From Rhizoclosmatium globosum (taxonomy: Eukaryota; Chytridiomycota; Chytridiomycetes; Chytridiales; Chytriomycetaceae): a stretch of DNA of 64,000 nt. Position numbers and translations under genes: made by a program. The notes under the pieces were generated by a model that did not search any database, had not been told where the DNA came from, and worked only from the letters and a program-made list of their open reading frames with translations. Where the stretch lies: the NCBI GenBank assembly GCA_002104985.1, contig MCGO01000065.1, positions 182,187 to 246,186 of the forward strand. Direction: 5' to 3'. This document shows positions 22,583 through 33,475 of this stretch, one piece after another (the stretch's first letter is position 1; every line of letters begins with the position of its first letter).

Positions 22583-22704
22583 TGTTTGCTTAGAAGGTGG
22601 TTGGTTGGTGTTGGTGGTGGGTGGGTGGGTGGTGGTTTGTGGATGAAAAAAGTACTTCTTGACAAGACGCGACCTTGGTTGCTCCCTTATTTAATTGCTT
22701 TGGA
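22583..22704. promoter_or_regulatory. G-rich bidirectional promoter between PP2A-A and IQ/SPRY genes
   Basis: A 122-bp spacer separates two divergent start codons. It holds a strongly strand-asymmetric GGT repeat tract (about 22597-22637) with three GGG runs spaced by single T, followed by GG runs: a potential G-quadruplex on the plus strand. No clear TATA box is visible on either side. Confidence 0.45.
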
Positions 22705-25700
22705 ATGACCTCTCTCGCTCCGCCGCGTTCTTCGCTTCAAAAACAAAAGTCTAAACCAGGTCTTGGCGCCCCTCCTTCTTCCTCAAATCCTCAAAGGACA
22801 AGAAGGAGTTCCTTGCAACCCACTGTCACAGCCGCGACCACTGCTCTATCCCAACGAGAAAAAGATGCCCTACAAGCATACTCAAAAGATTTACAAACAG
22901 TCAAAGACATGTGCTACCAAATACACTCCCTTTCTTCTACTCTCTGGGCTGATGTTCGTGCAAAAGGTCAAAAGGACTTGCGGGATCTCGAAAATTTAAA
23001 GGATAAAATGCTCACGGAAGATTCAATGAAATTGTTGGAGATGGAGGTGATTGTTTCTATCGTGAATCCTTCTGCTCGCAAGGAAATCCTGCGTGGAATG
23101 CTCATGAGTCACATGAACGATGAGAAGGGTGAGTTTTTCTGAGGTTTTTTTTTGGGTTTGTGAGTTTGTGAGTTTGTGAGCAGAGCGGAGCGAACATGTT
23201 CGTGCAACCATACTATAATTCATGAGATGGTGAGAGAACCGAAAAATTCATGACATAACGTATCGCTCGCGAGCAACGCGAGTGTATTACAATGCAAGTT
23301 TCATATGGAAGAAATGGGTTCTAAACCATGAACTTATATGATGAACACCACAGAAATGTCCACAACGTTACAGCAACACAAGGATGAATTCTCTCAGTTC
23401 ATATGGAAACGTCGCGTTCAATCAAAGAAAGAAATGCGGTCACTCTTTTCATCAACTTCAGGAATGATGTGCCGGCTTGGAGACGTGATTTCATCAAACA
23501 CCACGGAGGCGATAGCACAATTTGAGCAATCTAATGCAGTCCGTCTCACACGTGATGTCGTCAAATGGACACTCTGTGAGGCTGAAGACTTACCAGGATA
23601 CCTAGGAAAAAAGGTCAGTCAACTAACTCCCTCCATACATTCAACTCTTTAACCAACCATCATAAAACAGATGATTCTCATGTCCCCACGTGTCCAACCC
23701 CACTCCATAAACCTAAAACACAACCGCCTCGAATTCCACCTAGACAACTCAACCCCTCCCTTAACCTGGGGCTGCATCTACGGAAACTGCGGACCATCCT
23801 CCGAATACCTACCCGGAAAACGCATGCTGACAGATATGACAGGCCAAAGCCTCGAACACCTCTTACTCACAACAGACCCCTTGTCAACAGCACACACGTC
23901 GTTCCACTGCACGCTTGCAAAACTCATTGACGCGATACATCCGTCACATGGGTTACAAGTGCTTGTGCTCGCGTATCCGTTGTACGCGGGTACGATTCTC
24001 AAGAGGCGGTTGGTGCAGCTTGGGTACTCGATATCGCCGTTTACAGAGGAAACCGGGGTCATTGACGCAACGTTTACAAAGAATGTATTGAAGCAGTTGT
24101 ATCATGGTCTTGTGCATGACCAGCGGTTCTATTTCGAGATTTCGTATCCTGATAACACAGTGTTTCGGTTTGGTGCGTGTCGTTGCTTCAAGATTTATGT
24201 TAACCTTCTCAATTTTAATGTGGCAGGTGTGGTTTCATCAAAACATGCGGAAGAGAACAACCATAAGGCGTATCCTGGATACAATGAGTATTCATTCGGG
24301 TTTGGGTCTGGCGGCGAAATCTGGTTCAAAGGAGAATCTTATGAGTGAGTTGCATTTCGTATCTCAAGAATGAGATTAACCCTTGCGTCAGGTATACCAC
24401 GTTCCCTCCCGTCAATCCACTTTTTGTAGCGGTACGAACTCTTGGACTTGTCGTAGATTTTTACTCTGGAAACATTTGCCTTGTTTATGAAAAGCAAATT
24501 CTTGATATTGCTTTTGGTAGAGGTGCAACTCACTTCAGTGCTGCGGATCAAGAAACGCAAAGGTTTGTGTGTATCATCACAACAATTGGTCTCACGTTTC
24601 ATATTCCCATAGAAACATAATCATCAACAATATGCTGATTCCAATGATTTCTATTCAAGGTTTGGAGCTATCCATCGTCAGTCATCAGTATTAATTGATT
24701 GAACAATAGCTCAAGTGAAAGAAAATGAGTATGCAGGAAACCCCGAAGTACAGCTCAACTTTGGACGTACAACTTTCATGAACTCAGCGGATGCACGAAG
24801 CTTTGACGCTTTACTCTATCTGAAAGACAAAGGTCTGATTTCCCAACGACCAACGATGTCAAACTCACCCCTTCCAACAGCCTCCAACTCAGACCCATAC
24901 ATAGTCGACACCTCCGAATCACGCGACAACAAAGCCCAAGAAGAAGAAGAGAAAATGCAACTCGCCGCCGAAAAGAACACATTCCGAACAACACTCTTCA
25001 CAGACGTACCTAAATCCTTTTCCCAATTCCCTCCATCAATCTACCGCCGTTCCCTCGCGTGCACTAAAATCCAGCGCGTCTGGCGACGCTTCCGTGGCCG
25101 TCGTGAGCGTCGGAAGCTGCGTGAACGGCAATACGAAGCCGCGACGATTATCCAACGCGTTGCAAGGAGAAAACTGCGACACCTTCGGTCAAAGAAGCAT
25201 GACGCGGCTGTGTTGATTCAAAAGAACTGGAGGAAGCTTTGTTTCATCTGGATTGCTTTGTTGCGGTGTATTTACCAGACACCGATTGTGGAACTACATC
25301 GCGCGGCGAGTTGTATTCAGAAGGCGTGGAGGAAGTGGTTTATGTTTAGGAATTCTCCAATTGCTGCGAGATATAATGCCAAGTTGGAAGGTATGTGTGG
25401 TCGCAGAGTTTGGTTGACATGCCTAAACATTGTTTATAGACATTGAAGCTGCGGTGAACAAGATTATTTCATGGTGGAGACCATTGCATGCAAAGGCTAA
25501 CGAAAAGAAAAAGATGAACAAGGTACCAAAATTACAGATACAGAGCCTTTTTCAACTAACACTACAATTTAGAAACATATGGCTGCTACAACAATTCAGA
25601 GAATTTGGAGGGGTTATGTCCTTCGTCATATCCTCAGAGACGATCTTCGTGTTAAACTTACCAACATTGGTCAAAAGATTGCGCAACATCGGTAAACAAC

Positions 25701-26080
25701 ACAATCAGCACTATGAAATACGAACATAATACCATTTCCCCAAAATCACAGTGGCGAGCTCCTCCGAATCCGTGCCGCCTACATTCTCCAAAACGCATGG
25801 AGAAACTTTATCCAAAAGCGCATTCGCATCGAAAAGATCAAAACTCGACACTCGGCAGCTGCAAGAATTCAAGCATTCTGGAAAGGATATTGGGTTCGCT
25901 CGCATGTGCACTTGCGATTTAGTTATGGAGAGGCTGTGTTCTTGATTGCTGTTTGCAAGGCGTTTAGGAACTGTCATTTCATACTCAAGATGTATAGGTA
26001 GGTTTGATTTGTGCAGCGCGTATTCGTGTTAATGCGTGAATAGGCCTTGTGGAATTGTGTGTCCTAAATCAACAAATTAA
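22705..26080 (+). CDS. SPRY-domain protein with C-terminal IQ motifs (probable flagellar/cytoskeletal)
   Basis: About eleven exons; the first are 22705-23128, 23354-23613, 23671-24172 and 24227-24344, and the last codons end CGIVCPKSTN-stop at 26080. N-terminal part: basic leader, then helices (LSQREKDALQAYSKDL). Middle: a SPRY-like beta region (VFRFGVVSSKHAEEN, YNEYSFGFGSGGEIWFKGESYEY, FVAVRTLGLVVDFYSGNICLVYEK). C-terminal part: several IQ motifs (TKIQRVWRRFRGRRERR, ATIIQRVARRKLRH, AVLIQKNWRK, SCIQKAWRKW, TTIQRIWRGYVLRH, AYILQNAWRNFIQKR, ARIQAFWKGYWVR), which bind calmodulin or centrin. Comparable multi-IQ proteins are common in cilia and flagella; that role is inferred. Intron 1 (23129-23353, 225 nt) contains three GTTTGTGA units. 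Confidence 0.8.
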
Positions 26081-26197
26081 TCCCGAGACAAGAACAAACT
26101 GTACAGCAACGATTTATTCAGCAAAAATTAATAAAGTATCAGCAAATATTATAACCGCAAAGAAGCTTTCTGCACTGTAATTAATAACATACACTTT

Positions 26198-27642
26198 TTA
26201 AACCTTCTTGCATTCCAACTTGTGACCAGACTTCCAATGCTTTGATTGACAAATCCTCGAACAATACCGCACGTTTCCACACTGACCACAAACCTTCATT
26301 GTTGCGTCACTCAATCCACAGACAAAGCACGCATCCATAATAACTTCAAAACCTCGATTACTTTGTTGAAGTGTTTCAATCTGTAAGTGGACGTCTCCTA
26401 GCTCTAAAACCTTGACTAATAGAGCAAGATCATCTCTCGCTTCAATGGCACCAAATTCAAAGAGTGGAAAGCAATCTTTCTCCGCTTCAGTTCCCAAATA
26501 AAAAAACGCACACATATCATCAAAATTCCCTTCCGCTGAAAAAATTGCAGAGAGCTGATAAAATACTGCAGCACGCTTTGAAGCCTCTTTTGACGAATGT
26601 TTCAAATAATTCTGAAAAGCAGCTTTAGACCGCTTCCACTTCTCCAGACCAAAATAAGCATATCCACAAATGTAATATGCCTCCATAGCAGTGGGATCCA
26701 ATTTCAATGCCCGATTTGCCCATGAAACAGATTCCTGATATTGATCGATATTCAAATAAAGACGACTCAAAATCACTGCGTATTCAACGTATGGGTTCAA
26801 CTTGAAAGCTGTTTCCATACAATCGATGGCTTTATCAATCACCCCATCCGTGAGAAGGAATACGCCTTGCAAGCTGATAGCTGCATCATTCTGAGGATAT
26901 TTGGCATGGAACGCTGTCACCGCTTTCTTCAAAGAAACTATAAATTCTGTTGAGAAAGGGCAAGCTCGAGGTTCCCTCAACATCGCATTCGACAATAAAT
27001 ACACTGATCGACTATTAAGTGTTTCATGATTATGAAAGAATTCGTGGAGACCCATTTCAAAGTTTTTTCTGACGTCGATAAGAAAGTCGCGTGTGTGGCT
27101 TGGATCAAAACGCAGTAGAGAAGGAAAGGAGAAGGGATCGGTTATAGTCGATGGCATTGACATCCAATCCGGAGGTAAATGATTGATATCGTCTTCATTC
27201 GAGTGACCACTTGCTTCTGAATCCTTCATCTTTCGACAGCATTCACCTTGGGAGGCTGCGATCTTTTCGTCTTCAGGGGATAAACGCAGAGCTTCATTCC
27301 AGTCTTTGATCGCTAATTCGTACTGCTGTTTCATTTGATATGCGGTTGCACGCTTGACGAACCCTTTTGGGTTATTGGAATCCAAGGAAATCGCCATAGT
27401 GGAATCCGCAATAGCCAAGTCCGGACGCCCTGCACGAATCGAAGCCTGGGCGCGATTCGTGATGTACTACGCATCGAGATTGAGAGTCAATCAATTTGAT
27501 TCTTATGAGTGTGGTGTGATGTGACTCTTACCTTTGTATTTGTTGGATCAGCTTTCATTGCTTTCGAGTAGCCCTTGTATGCTCCTTCAAAGTCGGATTC
27601 GAGGTAGAGCGCCGTGGCTGCTTTGTTCAAGTCTTCAGCCAT
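26198..27642 (-). CDS. TPR protein with C-terminal MYND zinc finger
   Basis: Two exons (minus), 27532-27642 and 26198-27466 (65-nt intron), give 459 aa. The N-terminal TPRs resemble the SGT/CHIP co-chaperone type (LYLESDFEGAYKGYSKAMKADPTN, YITNRAQASIRAGRPDLAIADS, PKGFVKRATAYQMKQQYELAIKDWNEALRLSP). A second TPR region lies at about residues 220-320. A MYND finger closes the protein: C-x2-C (CFVC), CGQC, CSRIC, HW, H-x3-C, ending LECKKV. MYND fingers recruit PxLxP-type partners, and TPRs often bind Hsp70/90 tails, so an adaptor role is plausible. No SET domain, so not a SMYD methyltransferase. Start at 27642 follows the long polypurine tract. Confidence 0.88.
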
Positions 27643-27694
27643 TTGGTTTGGAGGTTGTTTTTTTGGGTATTTTACGATATCCCGGGCGCCGCCC

Positions 27695-27801
27695 AAAAAA
27701 AAAAAAAAAAGGGGGAGGGAAGGAAGAGGAGAAGGGAAAAGAAAGGGAGAGAAGGAAGAAGGAAAGAAAGGAAAGAAAGAAAAGGAAGGAGAGAAAGAGA
27801 G
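27695..27801 (+). repeat. Uninterrupted 107-nt polypurine tract
   Basis: A run of 16 A followed by 5 G and then mixed A/G (GGAAGG, GAAAG, GAGA units) contains no pyrimidine on the plus strand from 27695 to 27801. Purine richness continues, with three interruptions, to about 27824. It lies between the start of the TPR-MYND gene and the end of the transposon-like gene. Confidence 0.9.
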
Positions 27802-27904
27802 CGACGGAGGGAGAGAGAGAGGAGTGAGATTGGGACAGTACCTTGTTCGTTTCGTCATTCTTTGGGTTTCACTGTGAGTTTCAAAACACATCAGAGTTTC
27901 AGGT

Positions 27905-29755
27905 TTATTCATTCAACACAGAAGTAAATTTCGTTTCCCAATCCCTAATTTGTGTTGCGAACACAAGCCGCCACTGCTGGTCTCTTACTCGTAATAGAAA
28001 GCAATTCTCCATATTTCGGTTGCCACTACAGCTTGTAAGCGAGCAAAGTTTACATCGACGCCTGGCGCGACCTTCCCCATTCTTTGACCATTCCATTTCC
28101 CAGTTCTCGTTCCTCGCCTTCAAGTGAGTAGCTTTAAATCCAGTTTCCCAAGCTTTCAAATTAACACCACCCTTTTCATCCAATTCAGCACCGTTCGCGA
28201 GTTGGGTTAGGAAACAGAATTTTGCACCGCCTGTTCCACGACATCCAGGAATAGAGCATCGCGAACATACTGGCGACTTACGCGATTTTAATGAAGGAGT
28301 GGCAGTAATTGAGTGCCCTTCTTGTTCCAACTGTGGCTGAGACTGATTTGGATTTGCATCAACAATGGCGTTCAATATCTCATCAACATCATTTTCGCCA
28401 ATAGGATCTAGTTCATTAACAATGTCAGAAGTGGAATCTTCAACTGGAATTAGTTCGTCGTCATATTGATACGTCAAAGGACCAAACTCGGGAGTGACAA
28501 TGTATTCCTCCATTGGTTTTGGAGATGCTATGAGCGGAACAAATGCTTCGGCAATTGTTGAAGTAGATAATCGTTCAGCTAATTGACGACGCTGCTCTCC
28601 GGCAATGAATAATGACTCTTGTTCTCGTTCTCGATCCTTCAATATGCTGTGATAAGCTGATAAATGCTCCGGCAGTTTATATGTGACGAGTTTCCCATCC
28701 ACCAATGGATTTTGATTCCATTCAGCCGCCATCAGTTCGTAATCCTTTCGTGATTGACGTAAAACCATTTCTTTGAAGAGTTCCCGTTCTTCTTTTGTGA
28801 GAACAGGAAGAGCTGCGTGTTTTAGGCCTTGCTCCCGAGCAATAAAAGTTCTTGAATTTAGGTTTGTGGAGAATTTGAATGATGCGGCATCCATTTTGTA
28901 CTTCTCCCGATCTTCATGTGGTATTTCTAAAATACCAATTCGCCGTCCGTTGGGAACAGTATAAAAGTCAGTATTGATCCAATTTTCAAATCTCGTTGGA
29001 AGCTTCAAGCCCAGTGTTGTATAAGCACCATGTAACCTGTTCCCCAGCCCCAAATCGTAATGCGCAACAGAATATACTGCACCAGTTCGGTGCTTCGTGC
29101 CATTTTTAATGGTGCTACGAAGAGCAAGTTGTTGCATGGCGGACGTGAAAGCCATTGGACCCAAGTTATATGAACTAAACGTATCTAATGCTTGCTTGTG
29201 AGCAGTTCCTTCGTTGCTGACTGTTCCACGACTACAATGATACATAGACACTTTCCATATGGGATGCTGTCCACACTTTCGATAAAGCTGGATACCAGGT
29301 GGATCAGAATATTGACCGCTTAACAGCTGCTTGTATGCAAGAGAAGCTTCTTTCCAGTTTGATTTGGAAAACAACGGCCCATACTTTGGATCAAGTCGTG
29401 GTCCATATGTTTCACAGACTTCTCTCCATGCCTTTGCAACAATAGATGCCTCTGGAATTACGCCGGGAATACATTTTAAGACTTCCTTTCGATTGGATCT
29501 CAAGACTTGCTTGAAATCCAAATCCAGCTCTTCGAGTCTTTTGATCAAAGCTTGTTTTGGTTCCTCAAGCCGAATTATGACCGAATTAGCCAGAGCAATA
29601 GCAAAATCATACGATAGAGAGTGAAATTTGGAGACTTTGACACTCTTGAGTAGGTGGAAAGGATCGCCAAGTACTCTCGTATAAAGTGTTTCCCCCTCAA
29701 CACTCATAATATTTTCAAATTGAACGCGTCCAAAAGCCAAACTTTCAGAATCCAT
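27905..29755 (-). CDS. Intronless transposon-like protein with two CX2CX4CX8C zinc motifs
   Basis: A 616-aa frame without introns in an intron-rich neighbourhood. The segment LGDPFHLLKSVKV near the N terminus and CSRGTVSNEGTAHKQALDTF in the middle resemble blocks of large fungal and oomycete transposon-derived proteins (RNase H-fold DDE type), where GDxFHxxK carries an acidic residue and SRGTxxxE precedes the helical end. The C terminus has two cysteine motifs of identical spacing, CSRCSIPGCRGTGGAKFC and CKLCSLTSCSGNRNMENC. The N-terminal part with the first catalytic Asp of such enzymes is not visible, so this is probably a truncated or domesticated copy. It fits tightly between LSM3 and the TPR-MYND gene. 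Family assignment is an inference. Confidence 0.55.
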   Translation of the reverse strand: MDSESLAFGRVQFENIMSVEGETLYTRVLGDPFHLLKSVKVSKFHSLSYDFAIALANSVIIRLEEPKQALIKRLEELDLDFKQVLRSNRKEVLKCIPGVIPEASIVAKAWREVCETYGPRLDPKYGPLFSKSNWKEASLAYKQLLSGQYSDPPGIQLYRKCGQHPIWKVSMYHCSRGTVSNEGTAHKQALDTFSSYNLGPMAFTSAMQQLALRSTIKNGTKHRTGAVYSVAHYDLGLGNRLHGAYTTLGLKLPTRFENWINTDFYTVPNGRRIGILEIPHEDREKYKMDAASFKFSTNLNSRTFIAREQGLKHAALPVLTKEERELFKEMVLRQSRKDYELMAAEWNQNPLVDGKLVTYKLPEHLSAYHSILKDREREQESLFIAGEQRRQLAERLSTSTIAEAFVPLIASPKPMEEYIVTPEFGPLTYQYDDELIPVEDSTSDIVNELDPIGENDVDEILNAIVDANPNQSQPQLEQEGHSITATPSLKSRKSPVCSRCSIPGCRGTGGAKFCFLTQLANGAELDEKGGVNLKAWETGFKATHLKARNENWEMEWSKNGEGRARRRCKLCSLTSCSGNRNMENCFLLRVRDQQWRLVFATQIRDWETKFTSVLNE

Positions 29756-29842
29756 TCACCATATGGAAGCAGCACATGCGAACTCGTATTCTTCGTCATA
29801 ACCCAGTTTTATTTCATCGGTTAATTAAAACTGTTGTGGCTC

Positions 29843-30237
29843 TCAAGTCCTTCCAGGTGGCGACACGAGAATGACACCGTCTCCTCTCACAAACATCATT
29901 TCATGGCTTCTCTTGACGGACTATTGAATCAGTGCTGCATTAGTCTGTTGTCCACTCAAGAACTTGGTGGACACTCACCCGAATGCGTTCCTCAAATGTC
30001 TCCTCATTCACATCGACGACCGTAATCACTTCATCGACATCCGATAAGACAAGATTCATGTGTTGGTCGTAAGCCTGTTGTTATGGTATTCAGCGTTAAG
30101 CTTCGCAGTTTCTCTGGTGGCAAACTTGCATGCAGACGGCCTCGCAGCTCACGGTCTCCACGCATCTTGACGTAGATGCGCTCATCTAATGAAAGGCGAA
30201 CGAGGTCCAAGGGCTCAGAGATGGCAGCACTATCCAT
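29843..30237 (-). CDS. LSM3: LSM3, U6 snRNA-associated Sm-like protein
   Basis: Exons (minus): 30130-30237, 29979-30074 and 29843-29920, giving 93 aa. [23 protein letters not shown] Sm1 (here [19 protein letters not shown]), [24 protein letters not shown], and the Sm2 block [15 protein letters not shown] are nearly invariant LSM3 sequence. Part of the LSM1-7 (mRNA decay) and LSM2-8 (U6 snRNP) rings. The first intron (30075-30129) starts GCAAGT, a GC-AG intron. The second (29921-29978) is GT-AG. Normal length. Confidence 0.97.
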
Positions 30238-30279
30238 GTTTGTTTTTTGCGATAGAACTTTTCTTTTACTTCTTTCACA

Positions 30280-31192
30280 TCAGAGAACTTCAATAACATC
30301 CATATCGTCATCTTGTTTACCACCATGTGGCTCCGTTCCCAAATATCCATCCACTTTTCGTTGCAATGGATGCGCCAACAATCGCGCAAAGAGAGAGACA
30401 TATTTCTTGTAGAATGATGTCTCCTGAATATAACATGACCCATCAACAGATGATTCACTCAATTCGTGCAAGCGATCATACACGCTCTGCACAAGTTCTT
30501 TGTAGTCTGATGCTTTGTCGTGCTGGAAAGTGTCATTTAGATTCGTAAAGCAGGAAGAATGAGCCAAGAATATTTACCACGTAGAGGGTATCGATAAAGC
30601 AAGCCTTTCGTTTGCAGAATTCTGTTGCTTTCTCTGCAGTAAAAGTTGGTGGAGTCGATCTAAAATACAGGAGGATTACACGGAGGACATATTCTGGATT
30701 TTCTGCGTCGGGCGCTTTTTCAATACTAATTATGCGTTTAAGTTGAATATGCAACCGAGTGCTAACCCACAGAGTATCAAATAATGAGTCCGCGTCCCAA
30801 GATACCATTTCTTCAGTTGAATTGATTTGATCCAAACTCTTAGCGACAAGTTCTGGTTCTGGAGTGATTGGACAGTTCCATACAGTTTCATGCACAAATG
30901 TCATCAGTGCAAACTAATAGGAAAGTGTTGGTGGCTCTGTTGGTACAAGGAATCATACAATGCACGCACCTGATGCTTTGCACTTCCGACCTGGGATTTA
31001 ACAGCCATGAAACGTTTAATGAGCATCTTAGCAACACTCAGCCTAGTAGTTCTGGAAGGTATAGCAATATATCAGTACTTGCCAGTAGAAAGCAAGGGTA
31101 ACCCACTCTGTCTGGTCTTTTCCGTGGTTGAGCATCATAGCCGAATCAATTGAGCGATCCAGACAAAAGACAATGTGTTCAGGCAGTGGCAT
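30280..31192 (-). CDS. BABAM1: BABAM1/MERIT40-like subunit of BRISC/BRCA1-A deubiquitinase complexes
   Basis: Exons (minus): 31107-31192, 30970-31042, 30771-30913, 30578-30725 and 30280-30522, giving 230 aa. VWA-like start HIVFCLDRSIDSAM, SVAKMLIKRFMAVKSQVGSA, HQFALMTFVHETVW, SLFDTLIEK, EYVLRVILLYFRS, ETSFYKKYVSLFARLLAHPLQR and an acidic end (DDDMDVIEVL) follow MERIT40 in order. MERIT40 scaffolds the K63-specific BRCC36 deubiquitinase. Human MERIT40 has an extra N-terminal tail absent here. Intron 30726-30770 is 45 nt and in frame without stops; removing it restores the SLFDTLIEK block, which is why I split that exon. Confidence 0.85.
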
Positions 31193-31233
31193 TGAAGAAG
31201 TAGTTTGTGGAGGTGAAAAACCAAACAGCAAAA

Positions 31234-33475
31234 ATGGTGACAGCCCCTTCTCCGCCCTGGTCCTTCTCCCAAACTAACCCTCTCTTCCAAATCAAAGGTT
31301 GTTCTGGCTGCATCCGTCTGCACAAAAGCGGGAAAGCGTACGTATCAATCCCTGCCTGGCCGAGCTGCCCTTCAATTCAACCAATCCCAAATTCAAAGCG
31401 AAAATTAAACTGTCTTCCTTTTAGCTCTGGTCGCACGGCACTTTGTCGATATGCCGCGAGCCCGTATCGAGGGACTCCTGGCCTCGTTTCCCAAACTGAT
31501 TGGCTCGTCGGATCAACACACATTCGTTGAGACGGATGCTGTGCGTTATGTCTACCAGGTACATCGCATGCCTCGAAACGAGAAGCCTTTATTATTTAGG
31601 GATTACGGCGGTGGAAGTGGAGGAAACCTATGGACAAAGTGCTGTGAATGTGTGTCGTGGCAGAGGATGCTCATCAAATGTAAAACGATCATCAGGGACT
31701 GGATTGCCTGAATTCATGAGCGAACTAATTGCAAGAAGCATTTCCTTGTCAGCGGTGATACACGTGGGCACGGCTTCAGCACCTTATCCAGACATCCCAC
31801 TATGACACTATCCTGTTTATCATTCTAACTCCATTACCTCACAGCCACTTGAAGAACTCTTCCTCGTCCTCATCACAAACAAGCAATCCAACATCTTGCA
31901 AGACATTGACTCACTTCACCTATTTGCCCGTATCGTGTCAGAAACCTGCCGCTCGCGTGTCGACGAACGTGAAGTCTCCCGCAATGCTTTCGAACTCATC
32001 AATGTCTTTGACGAAGTCGTTTGTGTCGGTGGATATCGGGAGTCTGTCAACTTGGGACACATTAGAACGATTGTAGAAATGGAGAGTCATGAAGAGCGGA
32101 TTCAGGAAGAAATCGAAAGGGTACATTGTTATTTGGACTTCAGGATGTTTTTTGTTACTAACGTTTTCTATTTAGAACAAGGAACGTGAAGCGAAGGAAG
32201 AACTTGCTCGTAGATCCAAACTCATGGATGCTCAGCGTCGTGAAGCCGCGAAGAGAGGATACGGCGGTGCCAGCAGTGGATTTGGAGGAGGTGGTGGCAG
32301 CTCAAACTACGGAGGATTCTCATCATCTGGAGGAATGGGCGGTGGAGGCGGTTCTGGAGGATTTGACTCCACTCCAAAGCCATCATATACCGAATCAACA
32401 CCATCCTACAACAGCGCGTAAGTTTTATGAAGAAGAAACTCGTGTCTGTATTCTAAAATTCCACTGTTCAGACCTGCAGCCCGCCCTATCGGAGGAAAAG
32501 GAATGCAACTCGGAAAGAAACAAGATTCAACTGCTGCCATGTTTGAAGCCATCAAAAAAGACGAAGGTCTTGTTGAACGTGACCGAACGGCTTCAGCGAA
32601 CCGTCCTGCTGGTGCAGCCCCAGTGTCGTCTGTTCGTCAAGAAGCTGTCCACATTGCCATTGATGAGAGAATTTCCGCACGTGTAAGCAGGGATGGTGGA
32701 CTGGAAAATATGGAAGTGAAGGGAAAGATGGAACTGAAGGTTACAGACCCTGCCAAAGCCCACTTCCGAGTTTCACTCGCGGACGCATACAACGACACCA
32801 TTCAATTTACTGTGAGTATTCTGTCATTATTATGAAGCTGTTATTTAATTCAAACTTGGCAATTCAGACCCACCCCAACGTCGACAAAGCCTTGTTTGCA
32901 ACAGGTGTCATCGGATTGAGAGACCCAACAAAGCCATTCCCAGTCAACCAATCCCTTCCACTCGTAAAATGGCGCTTCTTGTCCAAGGATGACAGCTTAA
33001 TGCCACTCTCTATCAACTGCTGGCCATCACCTTCTGGAAGCGGCTCATGTGACGTCAACATTGAATACGAGCTGCAAGTAGACCGCTTGGAACTGCGAGA
33101 TGTCACTATCTCGATTCCATACCCGTAAGCACTAATTCCAATTTTACGCTCGCTCGTACTTATGTTGAAATCACTCTTAGTGGGCAATCCGACCCAGTCA
33201 TCCAATCTGCCGACGGAAACAACTACCGAGTGAACCGTCAAGCTCGTACTATCGAATGGAACCTACCTCTCATTGACTCATCCAACAAAAACGGTGTTAT
33301 GGAGTTCACAGTTCAAGATGAGAATGTCGAAGGGTTCTTCCCCATCAAAGTCAACTTCTCCAGTGTGAAGCCATATTGTAGTGTTAATGTTGGGGAGGTG
33401 ATGGCTGCAGATGGGTCGAGGGTTGCATTCTCAAAGGAGGCTCTGTTGATGACTGAAGAATATGTTATTGTTTAA
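31234..33475 (+). CDS. ARCN1: Coatomer subunit delta (delta-COP)
   Basis: Exons 31234-31236, 31298-31337, 31425-31558, 31845-32120, 32176-32417, 32472-32811, 32868-33124 and 33181-33475 give 528 aa. The first coding exon is the ATG alone. Longin-type N terminus: [62 protein letters not shown] Gly/Ser-rich linker (about residues 180-215) precedes the mu-homology domain ([41 protein letters not shown]) and the C-terminal [17 protein letters not shown] coat component for Golgi-to-ER retrieval, paired with beta-COP. Intron 31559-31844 (286 nt) is unusually long for this locus. Confidence 0.96.

Noticed and set aside
31559..31844. Box C/D or H/ACA snoRNA inside the long delta-COP intron
   Set aside because: I could not find a matching TGATGA/CTGA pair or an ACA box with hairpins.
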